Assembly: GCA_023136305.1 (NCBI GenBank)
Contig: JAGLSF010000040.1
Span: 1 to 11,680 of the forward strand
Source of the DNA: Spirochaetota bacterium
Lineage (GTDB): Bacteria; Spirochaetota; B62-G9; DRHN01
Reading direction: 5' to 3'
Length of the DNA stretch: 11,680 nt
The notes beneath the pieces are model-generated. The model did not search any database, was not told the origin of the DNA, and saw only the letters and a program-made list of their open reading frames with translations. Below are positions 1-7,646 of this stretch, one piece after another; within the stretch, counting starts at the first letter, position 1; each line of letters opens with the position of its first letter. Made by a program: the position numbers and the translations under genes.

Positions 1-3000
1 GCATGCTCATCTCACCCATGGTGGAGAATGCACAGGAACCCGTCAGTTCCATGGGAAACGATACTGCTCTTGCGGTACTCTCTGACAGGCCCCAACTTCT
101 CTACAACTACTTCAAACAGCTCTTTGCCCAGGTAACCAATCCCCCCATAGATCCCTACCGTGAAAGCCTTGTCATGTCTCTTATGAGTTTCATCGGAAGA
201 GAGGAAAACCTTCTGCAGGAGACACAGCAGCATTGCCATCAGCTGAAGCTCCCTCATCCGATTCTCTCGAATGACGACATGACCAGGCTTCGTGTTGAGA
301 AAATCGAGGGCCTTCGTGCTGTGATGCTTCCGATACTTTTCAATATAGGGGCGGAAGATATGGATGCAGTTCTCAGCACCCTCTGCAGGAAAGCTGAGAG
401 AATGGTCGATGCCGGTGCATCACTCCTCATACTGAGTGACCACGGTGTCAGTCCTTCGCAGGCCCCCATTCCGGCACTTCTTGCCACATCGGTCATACAC
501 CATCACCTGATACGTGCACAGAAGAGACACCTCGTTGCAATAATCCTTGAAACCGGAGAGGCCCGGGAGGTCATGCACTTTGCCATGCTTATTGGCTTCG
601 GGGCAAGCGCCATCAATCCCTACCTCGTCTTCGAGACTATTGCAGAGCTTGTTGAACAGAAAAAGCTTCGACCTGATCTTGTGCCGGAATCGGCAATTGA
701 AAACTACATTAACGCCGTTAAGAAGGGACTGCTCAAGATCATGTCCAAGATGGGGATTTCGACCATTCGAAGTTATCGGGGAGGACAGATATTTGAAGCA
801 GTGGGCTTAAGTGAAGAACTGGTTAATCGAAATTTTCCCGGCACCTCTTCGAGAATTGGGGGTGTGGGTATCGAAATTATTGCCCGTGATGCCTGCAGGA
901 GGCACGCACAGGCCTATGCGACGGGAACACCCGATGGCCTCGATTCAGGGGGAAATATACACTACAGAAGCCGCTCTGAAAAGCACCGCCTCTCTCCCGA
1001 TGCCATCATTCTTCTGCAGCGAGCCGTGCGCAAGGGCGACTATGGCCTTTTCAAAGAGTATTCCAGGGTCATCAATGACACAAGCAGGAACCTGTGTACC
1101 TTGCGCGGTCTCTTTGCGTTCAGGAAGACCAGGCCGATACCGATTGAAAGTGTTGAACCTGTCGAGGAAATCGTGAAACGGTTCGTCACATCGGCCATGT
1201 CCTTCGGTTCTATCAGCAGGGAAACGCACGAAACAATGGCCATAGCCATGAACAGGCTCGGTGCCGCAAGCAACTCGGGTGAAGGAGGGGAGGACGACGA
1301 ACGGTACAAAGCTCTCAGCGGAGGTGATTCCTCGAGAAGTGAAATTAAACAAGTCGCCTCAGCAAGGTTCGGTGTAACGAGCAATTATCTCGTGAACTGC
1401 CGTGAGCTTCAGATCAAGATGTCACAGGGAGCAAAGCCTGGCGAGGGTGGTCAGCTTCCGGGGCACAAGGTTGATGAATATATTGCAAAGGTACGCCATT
1501 CAACACCGGGTGTCATGCTCATTTCTCCACCGCCACATCATGATATTTATTCTATTGAGGATCTCTCACAGCTCATCTTCGACCTGAAAAATGCAAATCC
1601 TAAAGCGCGGGTTTCGGTAAAACTTGTTGCCGAGGTTGGTGTAGGTACGGTGGCCGCGGGCGTGGCCAAGGCAAAGGCGGACATGGTTTTGATTTCCGGT
1701 CATGACGGCGGAACAGGGGCATCGCCCATCTCATCCATCAAACATGCAGGTATACCATGGGAGATTGGTTTGGCTGAAACACAGCAGACCCTTGTAGTGA
1801 ACAATCTTCGTGACAGAATCAGAGTGCAGACGGATGGGCAGCTCCGAACGGGAAGGGATGTGGTCATTGCGGCCCTCCTCGGCGCAGAGGAGTTCGGTTT
1901 CGGAACAATTTCGGTGGTAACGCTCGGATGTATCATGATGCGAAAGTGTCATCTGAACACCTGCCCTGTAGGTGTCGCAACACAGGACCCGGAACTGCGT
2001 AAGAGGTTTGCCGGCAAACCAGAGCACCTCATGAATTTCATGCGGTTCGTGGCCATGGAAATGCGTGAGATCATGGCGGAGCTCGGATTCAAGACTGTAG
2101 ATGAGATGGTCGGACGGGTGGATTTACTAGATGTTGGCGAGGCCATGAGTGGTTGGCAGGACCGGGCACTGGATTTTTCGAGGCTTTTTATGAAACCCGC
2201 AGTGCCAAAGGGCGGTGCCCTTCGTTGTGTTAAAACTGCAAAACCCGATCTCTCAAAGTCTGTGGACAGCAAGCTCATACAGAAGGCGAAGACCGCACTC
2301 TATAAGGCCTCACCTGTTCACATTGCACTGTCCATTTGCAACAGCAACCGTACCGTTGGAGCAACGTTGAGCTCCGAGGTTTCGTCCCGTTATGGTTCAG
2401 CGGGTCTTCCGCCAGATACGATTCGATGCTCCTTTACAGGTTCTGCGGGCCAGAGTTTCGGTGCATTCCTGGCGCCCGGTATTACCTTCGAGCTCGAGGG
2501 GGACGCTAACGATTACTTTGCCAAGGGGTTGTCAGGCGGGCGGATCGTCGTATATCCTCCGAAAGAGGCAACCTTCCGGCCGGAGCACAACATAATCACC
2601 GGAAATGTCAACCTGTACGGGGCGACCAGCGGAGAGGTGTTCATCAACGGTATGGCAGGCGAGCGTTTCGCTGTTCGAAACAGTGGTGCAACTGCCGTGG
2701 TTGAGGGGGTCGGGGACCATGGCTGCGAGTACATGACAGGTGGAACAGTCGTTGTGCTTGGACGGACGGGTGTCAACTTCGCAGCCGGCATGAGCGGCGG
2801 TGTTGCCTACGTACTCGATGAAGATCAGCTTTTCGATACGAAATGCAATCTCGAAATGGTGGATATAGAACCCCTCATGGACAGCAAGGATATCAAAGAC
2901 CTTCACACATTCATAGAACGGCATGTGGGATATACGGGCAGCAGGTACGCGCAGAGAATACTGGATCACTGGCGCGAGTTGCTCCCCCTCTTCGTCAAAG

Positions 3001-3098
3001 TGATGCCTATTGATTACCGGAAGGCGCTGGAACGAATGAGGGAAAAGGAGGCGGGTGAAACCGAACAGATAGCAGTGACGGAAGAGGTGTTTATCTGA
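1..3098 (+). CDS. gltB: Glutamate synthase large (alpha) subunit, 5'-partial
   Basis: The C-terminal 1031 residues of GltB are visible; the reading frame is open to the left edge, so the true start lies outside. The N-terminal glutaminase (class II amidotransferase) domain, roughly 450-480 residues in the family, is not in the window. Counting from the codon at 3, one sees the central domain (about 1-300), the FMN/synthase domain (about 380-760) with GEGGED near 426, the KPGEGGQLPG loop near 478 and HDGGTG near 566, then the 3Fe-4S site C643-x5-C649-x4-C654. The GXGXG beta-helix domain covers about 810-935. The enzyme channels ammonia from glutamine to 2-oxoglutarate, making glutamate in the cytoplasm using electrons delivered through GltD. 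The stop overlaps the gltD start by one base (TGATG), implying translational coupling. Nothing looks truncated or mutated in the visible part. Confidence 0.97.
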   Translation, partial: MLISPMVENAQEPVSSMGNDTALAVLSDRPQLLYNYFKQLFAQVTNPPIDPYRESLVMSLMSFIGREENLLQETQQHCHQLKLPHPILSNDDMTRLRVEKIEGLRAVMLPILFNIGAEDMDAVLSTLCRKAERMVDAGASLLILSDHGVSPSQAPIPALLATSVIHHHLIRAQKRHLVAIILETGEAREVMHFAMLIGFGASAINPYLVFETIAELVEQKKLRPDLVPESAIENYINAVKKGLLKIMSKMGISTIRSYRGGQIFEAVGLSEELVNRNFPGTSSRIGGVGIEIIARDACRRHAQAYATGTPDGLDSGGNIHYRSRSEKHRLSPDAIILLQRAVRKGDYGLFKEYSRVINDTSRNLCTLRGLFAFRKTRPIPIESVEPVEEIVKRFVTSAMSFGSISRETHETMAIAMNRLGAASNSGEGGEDDERYKALSGGDSSRSEIKQVASARFGVTSNYLVNCRELQIKMSQGAKPGEGGQLPGHKVDEYIAKVRHSTPGVMLISPPPHHDIYSIEDLSQLIFDLKNANPKARVSVKLVAEVGVGTVAAGVAKAKADMVLISGHDGGTGASPISSIKHAGIPWEIGLAETQQTLVVNNLRDRIRVQTDGQLRTGRDVVIAALLGAEEFGFGTISVVTLGCIMMRKCHLNTCPVGVATQDPELRKRFAGKPEHLMNFMRFVAMEMREIMAELGFKTVDEMVGRVDLLDVGEAMSGWQDRALDFSRLFMKPAVPKGGALRCVKTAKPDLSKSVDSKLIQKAKTALYKASPVHIALSICNSNRTVGATLSSEVSSRYGSAGLPPDTIRCSFTGSAGQSFGAFLAPGITFELEGDANDYFAKGLSGGRIVVYPPKEATFRPEHNIITGNVNLYGATSGEVFINGMAGERFAVRNSGATAVVEGVGDHGCEYMTGGTVVVLGRTGVNFAAGMSGGVAYVLDEDQLFDTKCNLEMVDIEPLMDSKDIKDLHTFIERHVGYTGSRYAQRILDHWRELLPLFVKVMPIDYRKALERMREKEAGETEQIAVTEEVFI
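3080..3087 (+). promoter_or_regulatory. Ribosome binding site of gltD inside gltB
   Basis: GGAAGAGG ends ten bases before the gltD ATG at 3098 and lies within the last codons of gltB. It supports 3098 as the start despite the one-base overlap of the two genes. Confidence 0.6.
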
Positions 3099-4525
3099 TG
3101 GGAAGCATACGAGGTTTTTTGGACCATCCGAGGGTCGATGCAGCCTACAGGCCTGTGCAGGAACGAATCGGCGATTACAGGGAGTATGTGCGTAAGGTCC
3201 CCGAACGGGACCTCATGACTCAGGGTGCGCGCTGCATGGACTGCGGCATTCCCTACTGTCAGTCCTCTCGCGGATGTCCGGTCCTAAACCTCATCCCAGA
3301 GTGGGACGACTACGTATATCACAGCGAATGGCGTGATGCGCTCATCCGGCTCGAGATGACGAACAACTTTCCGGAGATTACCGGCCGGGTATGCCCGGCT
3401 CCCTGTGAAACGGCATGTACTCTGGCGATAAACAACAGTCCCGTTACCATCAAACAGATTGAGCTCGCTATCGTTGAGCACGGTTTTACCATGGGCTGGA
3501 TTGGACCCCGGCCGCCTGCGAGGGAAACCGGTCGCTCGGTTGCGGTAATCGGCTCCGGTCCCGCAGGGCTTGCTGCAGCGCAGCAGCTGCGGCGTGCAGG
3601 CCACAGTGTAACCGTGTTTGAAAAATCTGACCGTGTCGGTGGTATACTGCGATACGGTATACCTGACTTCAAGCTCGAGAAGAAAGTTTTAGACCGGCGT
3701 CTCGAGCAGATGAAGGCCGAGGGAGTTCAGTTCCAGTGTGATGTAACAATCGGTGAAGATATTTCCGCCAGATACCTGCGCAAGAGCTACGATGCCATAC
3801 TCCTGGCCACAGGTGCCGGTGAACCGAGAAACCTTGAGGTGCCCGGTCAGGAACTCGGGGGAATACACTTCGCAATGGAATACCTCACCCAGTCGAACAG
3901 ACTGGTTGCGGGTGATCTGCATCTCAATGAAATAATCTCAGCACGAAACAGGAGAGTCCTTGTTATTGGCGGAGGGGATACAGGCTCCGACTGCATTGGC
4001 ACGGCAAACCGTCAGGGTGCGAAGGAGGTGCACCAGGTCGAGATTTTACCGCAGCCCCTTCAATGGGACAAGACATGGAACCCGGAATGGCCTGACTGGC
4101 CAAATATCCTCAGGACATCAGGGTCACATATGGAGGGGTGCAAGCGCCGCTGGTCTGTATTGACCAGGGAGTTCAGCGGCAGCGATGGACAGGTCTCGGG
4201 TGCCAATTTCTCTGAAGTGAAATGGGAAAAGTCGTCTCCGGATGCACCCCCAGCGCCGACTGCAGTACCAGGAAGCGAGTTTTCCCTGGAGGTTGATCTC
4301 GTTTTTCTTGCAATGGGTTTCCTGCATGTCAGGCATGGCAAACTGCTCGATGATTTGAAGATCGAGCTTGATTCCAGGGGCAATGTGGACATACAGGAGA
4401 ACTATGATACATCGGTAACCGGGGTGTTTGCAGCGGGTGATGCGCACACAGGAGCGTCCCTGGTTGTACGGTCTATCTTTCACGGCCGAATGGCCGCTGA
4501 AGCCATTGATGATTTTCTGCGATAG
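3098..4525 (+). CDS. gltD: Glutamate synthase small (beta) subunit, NADPH-type
   Basis: This 475-residue protein has the usual length for GltD. Its N-terminal adrenodoxin-type region has two cysteine groups, C46-x2-C49-x4-C54-x5-C60-P and C99-x3-C103-x3-C107, that bind 4Fe-4S clusters in the family. A first dinucleotide fold (VAVIGSGPAG, G152/G154/G157) binds FAD. A second (LVIGGGDTG, G291/G293/G296) fits NAD(P)H. The C-terminal GVFAAGDAHTG closes the FAD site. GltD oxidises NADPH and passes electrons through FAD and the iron-sulfur clusters to FMN in GltB. It directly follows gltB with a one-base overlap and its own ribosome binding site. GltD-like proteins also occur as partners of other oxidoreductases, but the adjacent gltB makes the assignment firm. 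Confidence 0.96.
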   Translation: MGSIRGFLDHPRVDAAYRPVQERIGDYREYVRKVPERDLMTQGARCMDCGIPYCQSSRGCPVLNLIPEWDDYVYHSEWRDALIRLEMTNNFPEITGRVCPAPCETACTLAINNSPVTIKQIELAIVEHGFTMGWIGPRPPARETGRSVAVIGSGPAGLAAAQQLRRAGHSVTVFEKSDRVGGILRYGIPDFKLEKKVLDRRLEQMKAEGVQFQCDVTIGEDISARYLRKSYDAILLATGAGEPRNLEVPGQELGGIHFAMEYLTQSNRLVAGDLHLNEIISARNRRVLVIGGGDTGSDCIGTANRQGAKEVHQVEILPQPLQWDKTWNPEWPDWPNILRTSGSHMEGCKRRWSVLTREFSGSDGQVSGANFSEVKWEKSSPDAPPAPTAVPGSEFSLEVDLVFLAMGFLHVRHGKLLDDLKIELDSRGNVDIQENYDTSVTGVFAAGDAHTGASLVVRSIFHGRMAAEAIDDFLR

Positions 4526-4551
4526 AGCTTTTACAGATTGATGAATGACTG

Positions 4552-4557
4552 TCAGGA
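4552..4557 (+). promoter_or_regulatory. Ribosome binding site of the aldo/keto reductase
   Basis: AGGAGT-like sequence (in CAGGAGTAAAAC) stands about seven bases before the ATG at 4565. It fixes the start in the 39-base gap after gltD. No terminator is visible in that gap, so co-transcription with gltBD is plausible. Confidence 0.6.
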
Positions 4558-4564
4558 GTAAAAC

Positions 4565-5518
4565 ATGAAACCCACTCAGCTTGGAAATTCGGACATGCAT
4601 ATTACCCCGATCGGCCTGGGAGCCTGGGCAATCGGAGGTGACTGGGAGTATGGTTGGGGACCTCAGAATGAGAAGGACTCCATCGAAACCATTCATCGAG
4701 CCATAGAAAGCGGTATCAACTGGATCGATACTGCCGCTGCCTATGGATTCGGTACATCGGAGGAGGTTGTGGGCAGGGCTGTGAAGGAGATGGGTGAAAA
4801 GCCCTACATCTTTACGAAATGCTCCATCGTATGGGACGAGAAGGGAAAGGTTGGCCACAGCCTCAAACCAGATTCGGTCCGGCGTGAAGCAGAGGCAAGC
4901 CTGCTGCGTCTTGGCGTAGATACCATTGATCTCTATCAGATACACTGGCCCAATCCTGATGCTGATGTTGAAGAGGGGTGGCAGACCCTTGCTGATCTGC
5001 AGAAAGAGGGCAAGGTTCGCTACATCGGCGTTTCAAACTTCACTGTTCATCATTTGAAACGGACTGAACGCATCGCTCCAGTCACCTCGCTGCAGCCGCC
5101 CTATTCGCTGATCGCGCAGGATGTGTCGGATGAGATACTTCCCTACTGTAGAGAGCGGAATATCGGGGTTATTGTATACTCACCCATGGGATCGGGCCTG
5201 CTGACCGGAAAGATGACACCTGAACGGGTACAATCTCTTGCCAATACAGACTGGCGGAAGTCAAACGCCAATTTTCAGCAGCCCCGGCTGACACGTCATC
5301 TCGAACTTGCAAAGATACTGGAGGCAATAGGGGGAAGGTATGGACGAACAGCAGGTGAAGTTGCCATTGCCTGGACACTGCGAAACCCTGCGGTCACAGC
5401 TGCTATCGTTGGCATGCGACGGCCAGATCAAGTGGACGGAGTAGTCCATGCAGGCGAGATTACACTCAGCGAAGATGATGTTCAGAAAATAGAAACCTTT
5501 GTCAGGGAGAATCCCTGA
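4565..5518 (+). CDS. Aldo/keto reductase, AKR11/YhdN-like
   Basis: This 317-residue protein covers a whole aldo/keto reductase TIM barrel. It should reduce aldehydes or ketones with NADPH in the cytoplasm; the substrate cannot be read from sequence. The catalytic tetrad is complete: D55 (NWIDTA), Y60 (AAYGFG), K85 (FTKCS) and H127 (YQIHWP). The C-terminal part has the cofactor-binding stretch (IVGMRRPDQVDG) near the family's usual place. From memory, the opening IGLGAWAIGG, the SIETI helix, AAYGFGTSEE and QPPYSLI resemble Bacillus subtilis YhdN (AKR11B). It lies 39 bases after gltD on the same strand, so it may be the third gene of that operon, although a metabolic link to glutamate synthase is not evident. 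The good ribosome binding site supports this ATG. Confidence 0.93.
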   Translation: MKPTQLGNSDMHITPIGLGAWAIGGDWEYGWGPQNEKDSIETIHRAIESGINWIDTAAAYGFGTSEEVVGRAVKEMGEKPYIFTKCSIVWDEKGKVGHSLKPDSVRREAEASLLRLGVDTIDLYQIHWPNPDADVEEGWQTLADLQKEGKVRYIGVSNFTVHHLKRTERIAPVTSLQPPYSLIAQDVSDEILPYCRERNIGVIVYSPMGSGLLTGKMTPERVQSLANTDWRKSNANFQQPRLTRHLELAKILEAIGGRYGRTAGEVAIAWTLRNPAVTAAIVGMRRPDQVDGVVHAGEITLSEDDVQKIETFVRENP

Positions 5519-5838
5519 TCTTCTCTGCCTACATACTTGTGGTCAAGATGCGTCTCTGATTTTTTTTATATGATATAAGGGAAGCGGTATTCTGGATGAA
5601 CTCCTGATGTACTGGTTTGGTGGGGGTTCATGGATTGCAGAGCTGCCCTAGCGTATATGAGCGTTTCGTGATGATAGGGTGCGATGTGACTAATTAATCG
5701 CGGTTGTATGTGATGAAGTTGTCCGATTGATACTACGTGACCAATAGGGTACGTGCCGATGTTCTTCTTGCGTGCTGTGATCAGCAGCATTTGGCCTTGT
5801 ACCCTTGTATAACTTTCACACATGAGGGGGGAGTTGCA
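5519..5838. other. 320-base gap with no convincing gene
   Basis: This stretch between the reductase and the cupin has more AT-rich patches than its flanks. It holds a run of eight Ts at 5560-5567. A weak 5-bp stem (ATCTT 5518-5522 with AAGAT 5545-5549) precedes that run, but the 22-base loop makes it a poor terminator. A small dyad GCGAT/ATCGC (5681-5685 and 5697-5701) surrounds TAATTA, and TGCTG/CAGCA (5773-5777 and 5782-5786) forms a short hairpin. ATAGGGTGCG and ATAGGGTACG are near-copies about 60 bases apart. A possible -10 (TATAAC, 5808-5813) sits just ahead of the cupin. The open frames here, including a 95-codon one on the minus strand, lack ribosome binding sites and any recognisable motif. 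Confidence 0.5.
5824..5832 (+). promoter_or_regulatory. Ribosome binding site that sets the cupin start
   Basis: The purine run GAGGGGGGA ends about six bases before ATG 5839. The frame is open upstream to an ATG at 5737, but this strong site and the loss of protein-like character above it favour 5839. Confidence 0.65.
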
Positions 5839-6330
5839 ATGAAAGTGATACATGCGGATTTACAAAGGGAACGGTACGATTTTCCGGAGGGTATGCTTCG
5901 ACTTGTGAACTGGCGCGAAGTCGAACCGGATCCGCCTGGAAGATGGCCGGGAATATACGGCGATCCTGAAACAGAGCTCATCATCTGCCGTGAAACCATG
6001 GGATCGAAGCAGACCGTTATGGGACGCTCGGTGTATAAGCCCGGTTCCTACCATGAACCGCACTGCCACCTCTATTCTGAGGAGTTCATATACTGTCTCA
6101 GTGGCAAGGTTGTTGTGGGGATGGGTGACAGGGAATACCTCTTCACTCCGGGAGACGTGCAGTTTGCAGCAATAGGAGAGATACACTGGCTCCGTAATCC
6201 TTTTGATGAGCCGGTGGAGTTTCTCTGGATATACAGTGGATGCGCAATGCCCATGGAGAGCGGCTATGCCACACCTGACAGCTTTGAAGACGCGATGAAG
6301 GCTATGAAGAAGAATGAAACTCCCACATAG
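5839..6330 (+). CDS. Small single-domain cupin protein
   Basis: This 163-residue protein has one cupin beta-barrel. Cupin motif 1 reads G69-x5-H75-x-H77-x4-E82-x6-G89 and motif 2 reads G105 to G113-x2-H116-x3-N120, with alanine replacing the usual proline of motif 2. H75, H77, E82 (or E81) and H116 would bind one metal ion, so the protein could be an enzyme (dioxygenase, isomerase, lyase) or a metal-dependent binding protein. The sequence does not decide which. About 65 residues precede the barrel, including WREVEPDPPGRWPGIYG, which I do not recognise. It has no signal peptide or membrane segment. It has a gap of 320 bases upstream and converges with the deacetylase gene downstream, so it is probably transcribed alone. 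The frame continues open after the TAG stop (see the next entry). Confidence 0.85.
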   Translation: MKVIHADLQRERYDFPEGMLRLVNWREVEPDPPGRWPGIYGDPETELIICRETMGSKQTVMGRSVYKPGSYHEPHCHLYSEEFIYCLSGKVVVGMGDREYLFTPGDVQFAAIGEIHWLRNPFDEPVEFLWIYSGCAMPMESGYATPDSFEDAMKAMKKNETPT

Positions 6331-6426
6331 AAGGTTCCAGTGGACGAGCTTGTGCAGAAGGCGAAGGATGTGAAATCCCTCTTTGATCTTTCAGAGGATC
6401 CCCATAGGCCGCGCCGGAAACCGTGA
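6331..6426 (+). other. Coding-like in-frame extension after the cupin TAG stop
   Basis: Directly after the TAG at 6328-6330 the same frame runs 31 sense codons to TGA at 6424-6426. It includes VDELVQKAKDVKSLFDLSED, a plausible amphipathic helix with codon choice like the neighbouring genes. A GTG at 6340 with AAGG just before it could start a tiny separate protein, but that is weak. From 6425 the next frame reads another protein-like stretch, EDLFGIFIQDLHVTFK, ending at TGA 6473-6475. This could be a tail lost by a nonsense mutation plus a frameshift, a read-through extension, or chance. Confidence 0.25.
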
Positions 6427-6480
6427 AGACCTGTTCGGTATCTTCATCCAGGACCTGCACGTCACCTTCAAGTGAATTGC

Positions 6481-7542
6481 TCAGAAGCATGACCAGAACT
6501 CGCGTTGCATCTGTGCCACAGTTTCGATGATGCGGTCCGTTGAGCGATCATGACCGGTACCTTCAGCCGCCCCTTCCTCTACCTGATGTTTACCTGCAAG
6601 CTGTTCAATGACCGCGCGGACACTGTCACGGAGCCCACTCAGGCTATACCCTCCCTCAAGGGTGAGAAGAAGCCTCCCTTCGGCGTGTCTGTTCGCAATC
6701 TGCTGAACCAGCCCTGCGAGGGCAGCATAACCGTCGGGTGTCATCTTCATACCGCCGAGCGGGTCGTCGAAATGTGTATCGAAACCGGCTGATACCAGTA
6801 CCAGTTGGGGCCGGTATAGATCTGCAATCGGTTCCAGGACCTCCTTGAAGATCGTGTAAAAATCATTATCGCCGCACCCCATACCGAGCGGTACGTTCAC
6901 GGAGAAACCTCTCCCGATTCCGGTTCCGGTTTCCTGGAAATCTCCGCTTCCCGGATAGAATGGGTACTGATGAGTTGAGAAGTAGAGCACCCTCTGGTCG
7001 TCATAGAATGAATGCTGTGTGCCGTTTCCGTGATGGAGGTCCCAATCCACGATCAATACACGTTCGAGAGCGTGTTTTTTTATGGCGTACTGTGCACCAA
7101 TCGCAATACTATTGAACAGGCAGAAACCCATTGCCCTGTCTCGTTCAGCATGATGACCCGGTGGCCTCACAAGTGCAAATATGTTCCTCATTTTCCCGGA
7201 AATGACTAGGTCGATGCCGTCGAGTACCGCGCCTGCAGCGTAGAGTGCCGCATCAAAAGAATCTTCGGAAGTCTGTGTATCTGCATCGAGGTAGGATTGA
7301 GGAACACCTGCGGTCGCTGCAACACGCTCGAAATGGGAGGCGGAATGTATGAGCGTTATTTCATGCAGTTCGGCCTTGCGCATTGAGCACTGCTCGTAGA
7401 GCCTCCTGACCCCATTATCTTCGAGCATGCTGTAAATTACTTCAAGGCGCTGCGGACTCTCCGGATGAAAAGAGCCTGTTTCATGTGCAATGTAAATTGG
7501 GTCTCGATAAACACCTAGTCTCTCCATTGATGCAGTACTCAC
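6481..7542 (-). CDS. Histone deacetylase / AcuC-family amidohydrolase
   Basis: This 353-residue arginase-fold, zinc-dependent deacetylase has every family signature. They are HPESPQRL (26-33), RPPGHHAERDRAMGFCLFN with H130/H131, DWDLHHGNGTQ with zinc ligands D168 and H170, GFDTHFDDPLGG with ligand D255, and LEGGYS with catalytic Y299. Bacterial members remove acyl groups from lysines (AcuC acting on acetyl-CoA synthetase) or from acetylated polyamines. Which applies here is unknown, and no acuA, acuB or acs gene is nearby. The 50-residue C-terminal tail is polar and not diagnostic. Two starts are possible: GTG at 7542, or ATG at 7527 (348 residues, MERLGVYRDPIYIAHETG), which fits the usual family N-terminus slightly better. 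The best purine run, GGAGGG, lies about 25 bases before the GTG and helps neither. The gene is divergent from the radical SAM gene. Confidence 0.93.
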   Translation of the reverse strand: MSTASMERLGVYRDPIYIAHETGSFHPESPQRLEVIYSMLEDNGVRRLYEQCSMRKAELHEITLIHSASHFERVAATAGVPQSYLDADTQTSEDSFDAALYAAGAVLDGIDLVISGKMRNIFALVRPPGHHAERDRAMGFCLFNSIAIGAQYAIKKHALERVLIVDWDLHHGNGTQHSFYDDQRVLYFSTHQYPFYPGSGDFQETGTGIGRGFSVNVPLGMGCGDNDFYTIFKEVLEPIADLYRPQLVLVSAGFDTHFDDPLGGMKMTPDGYAALAGLVQQIANRHAEGRLLLTLEGGYSLSGLRDSVRAVIEQLAGKHQVEEGAAEGTGHDRSTDRIIETVAQMQREFWSCF

Positions 7543-7573
7543 TTCTAGCTTTGCAGTCGGCTGGTTACCCTCC

Positions 7574-7582
7574 AGTATAACA
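7574..7582 (-). promoter_or_regulatory. Possible extended -10 element for the deacetylase gene
   Basis: On the minus strand TGTTATACT matches an extended -10 (TGn-TATACT) about 32 bases before the GTG start. No -35 hexamer stands at the standard distance; a TTGAGT lies 13 bases upstream, which is too close. That TTGAGT is part of the inverted repeat described next. Confidence 0.3.
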
Positions 7583-7590
7583 TGAGCGGT

Positions 7591-7618
7591 TTACTCAATC
7601 ATATAGCACCTTGAGTAA
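7591..7618. promoter_or_regulatory. Perfect inverted repeat in the divergent promoter region
   Basis: TTACTCAA (7591-7598) and TTGAGTAA (7611-7618) are exact reverse complements separated by 12 bases. The centres of the two half-sites are 20 bases apart, about two helical turns, as for a dimeric DNA-binding protein. The dyad lies between the divergent deacetylase and radical SAM genes, next to a candidate -10 for the former. A second palindrome, GGGCAAGCCC (7621-7630), follows at once. No regulator gene is in the window. This is a candidate operator by position and symmetry only. Confidence 0.4.
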
Positions 7619-7646
7619 TTGGGCAAGCCCATATAGACTGGTATGT

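Noticed and set aside
4124..4945. 273-codon minus-strand open frame across the gltD end and reductase start
   Set aside because: It is antisense to two firmly identified genes and has no family motif; it is a shadow frame.
5518..5567. Rho-independent terminator after the aldo/keto reductase
   Set aside because: There is a T8 run, but the only stem is 5 bp with a 22-base loop and ends about ten bases before the Ts; too weak to call.
5737..5838. Upstream start giving the cupin 34 extra N-terminal residues
   Set aside because: The extra residues (MTNRVRADVLLACC...) look unlike the rest, and a strong purine-rich site stands just before ATG 5839.
5566..5853. 95-codon minus-strand open frame filling the reductase-cupin gap
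   Set aside because: It starts inside the cupin gene without a ribosome binding site, has odd composition and no motif; it is probably a chance frame.
7611..7646. TTG start for the radical SAM protein
   Set aside because: The TTG is part of the inverted repeat and has no ribosome binding site; ATG 7647 puts the first CxxC pair at the N-terminus, as expected.
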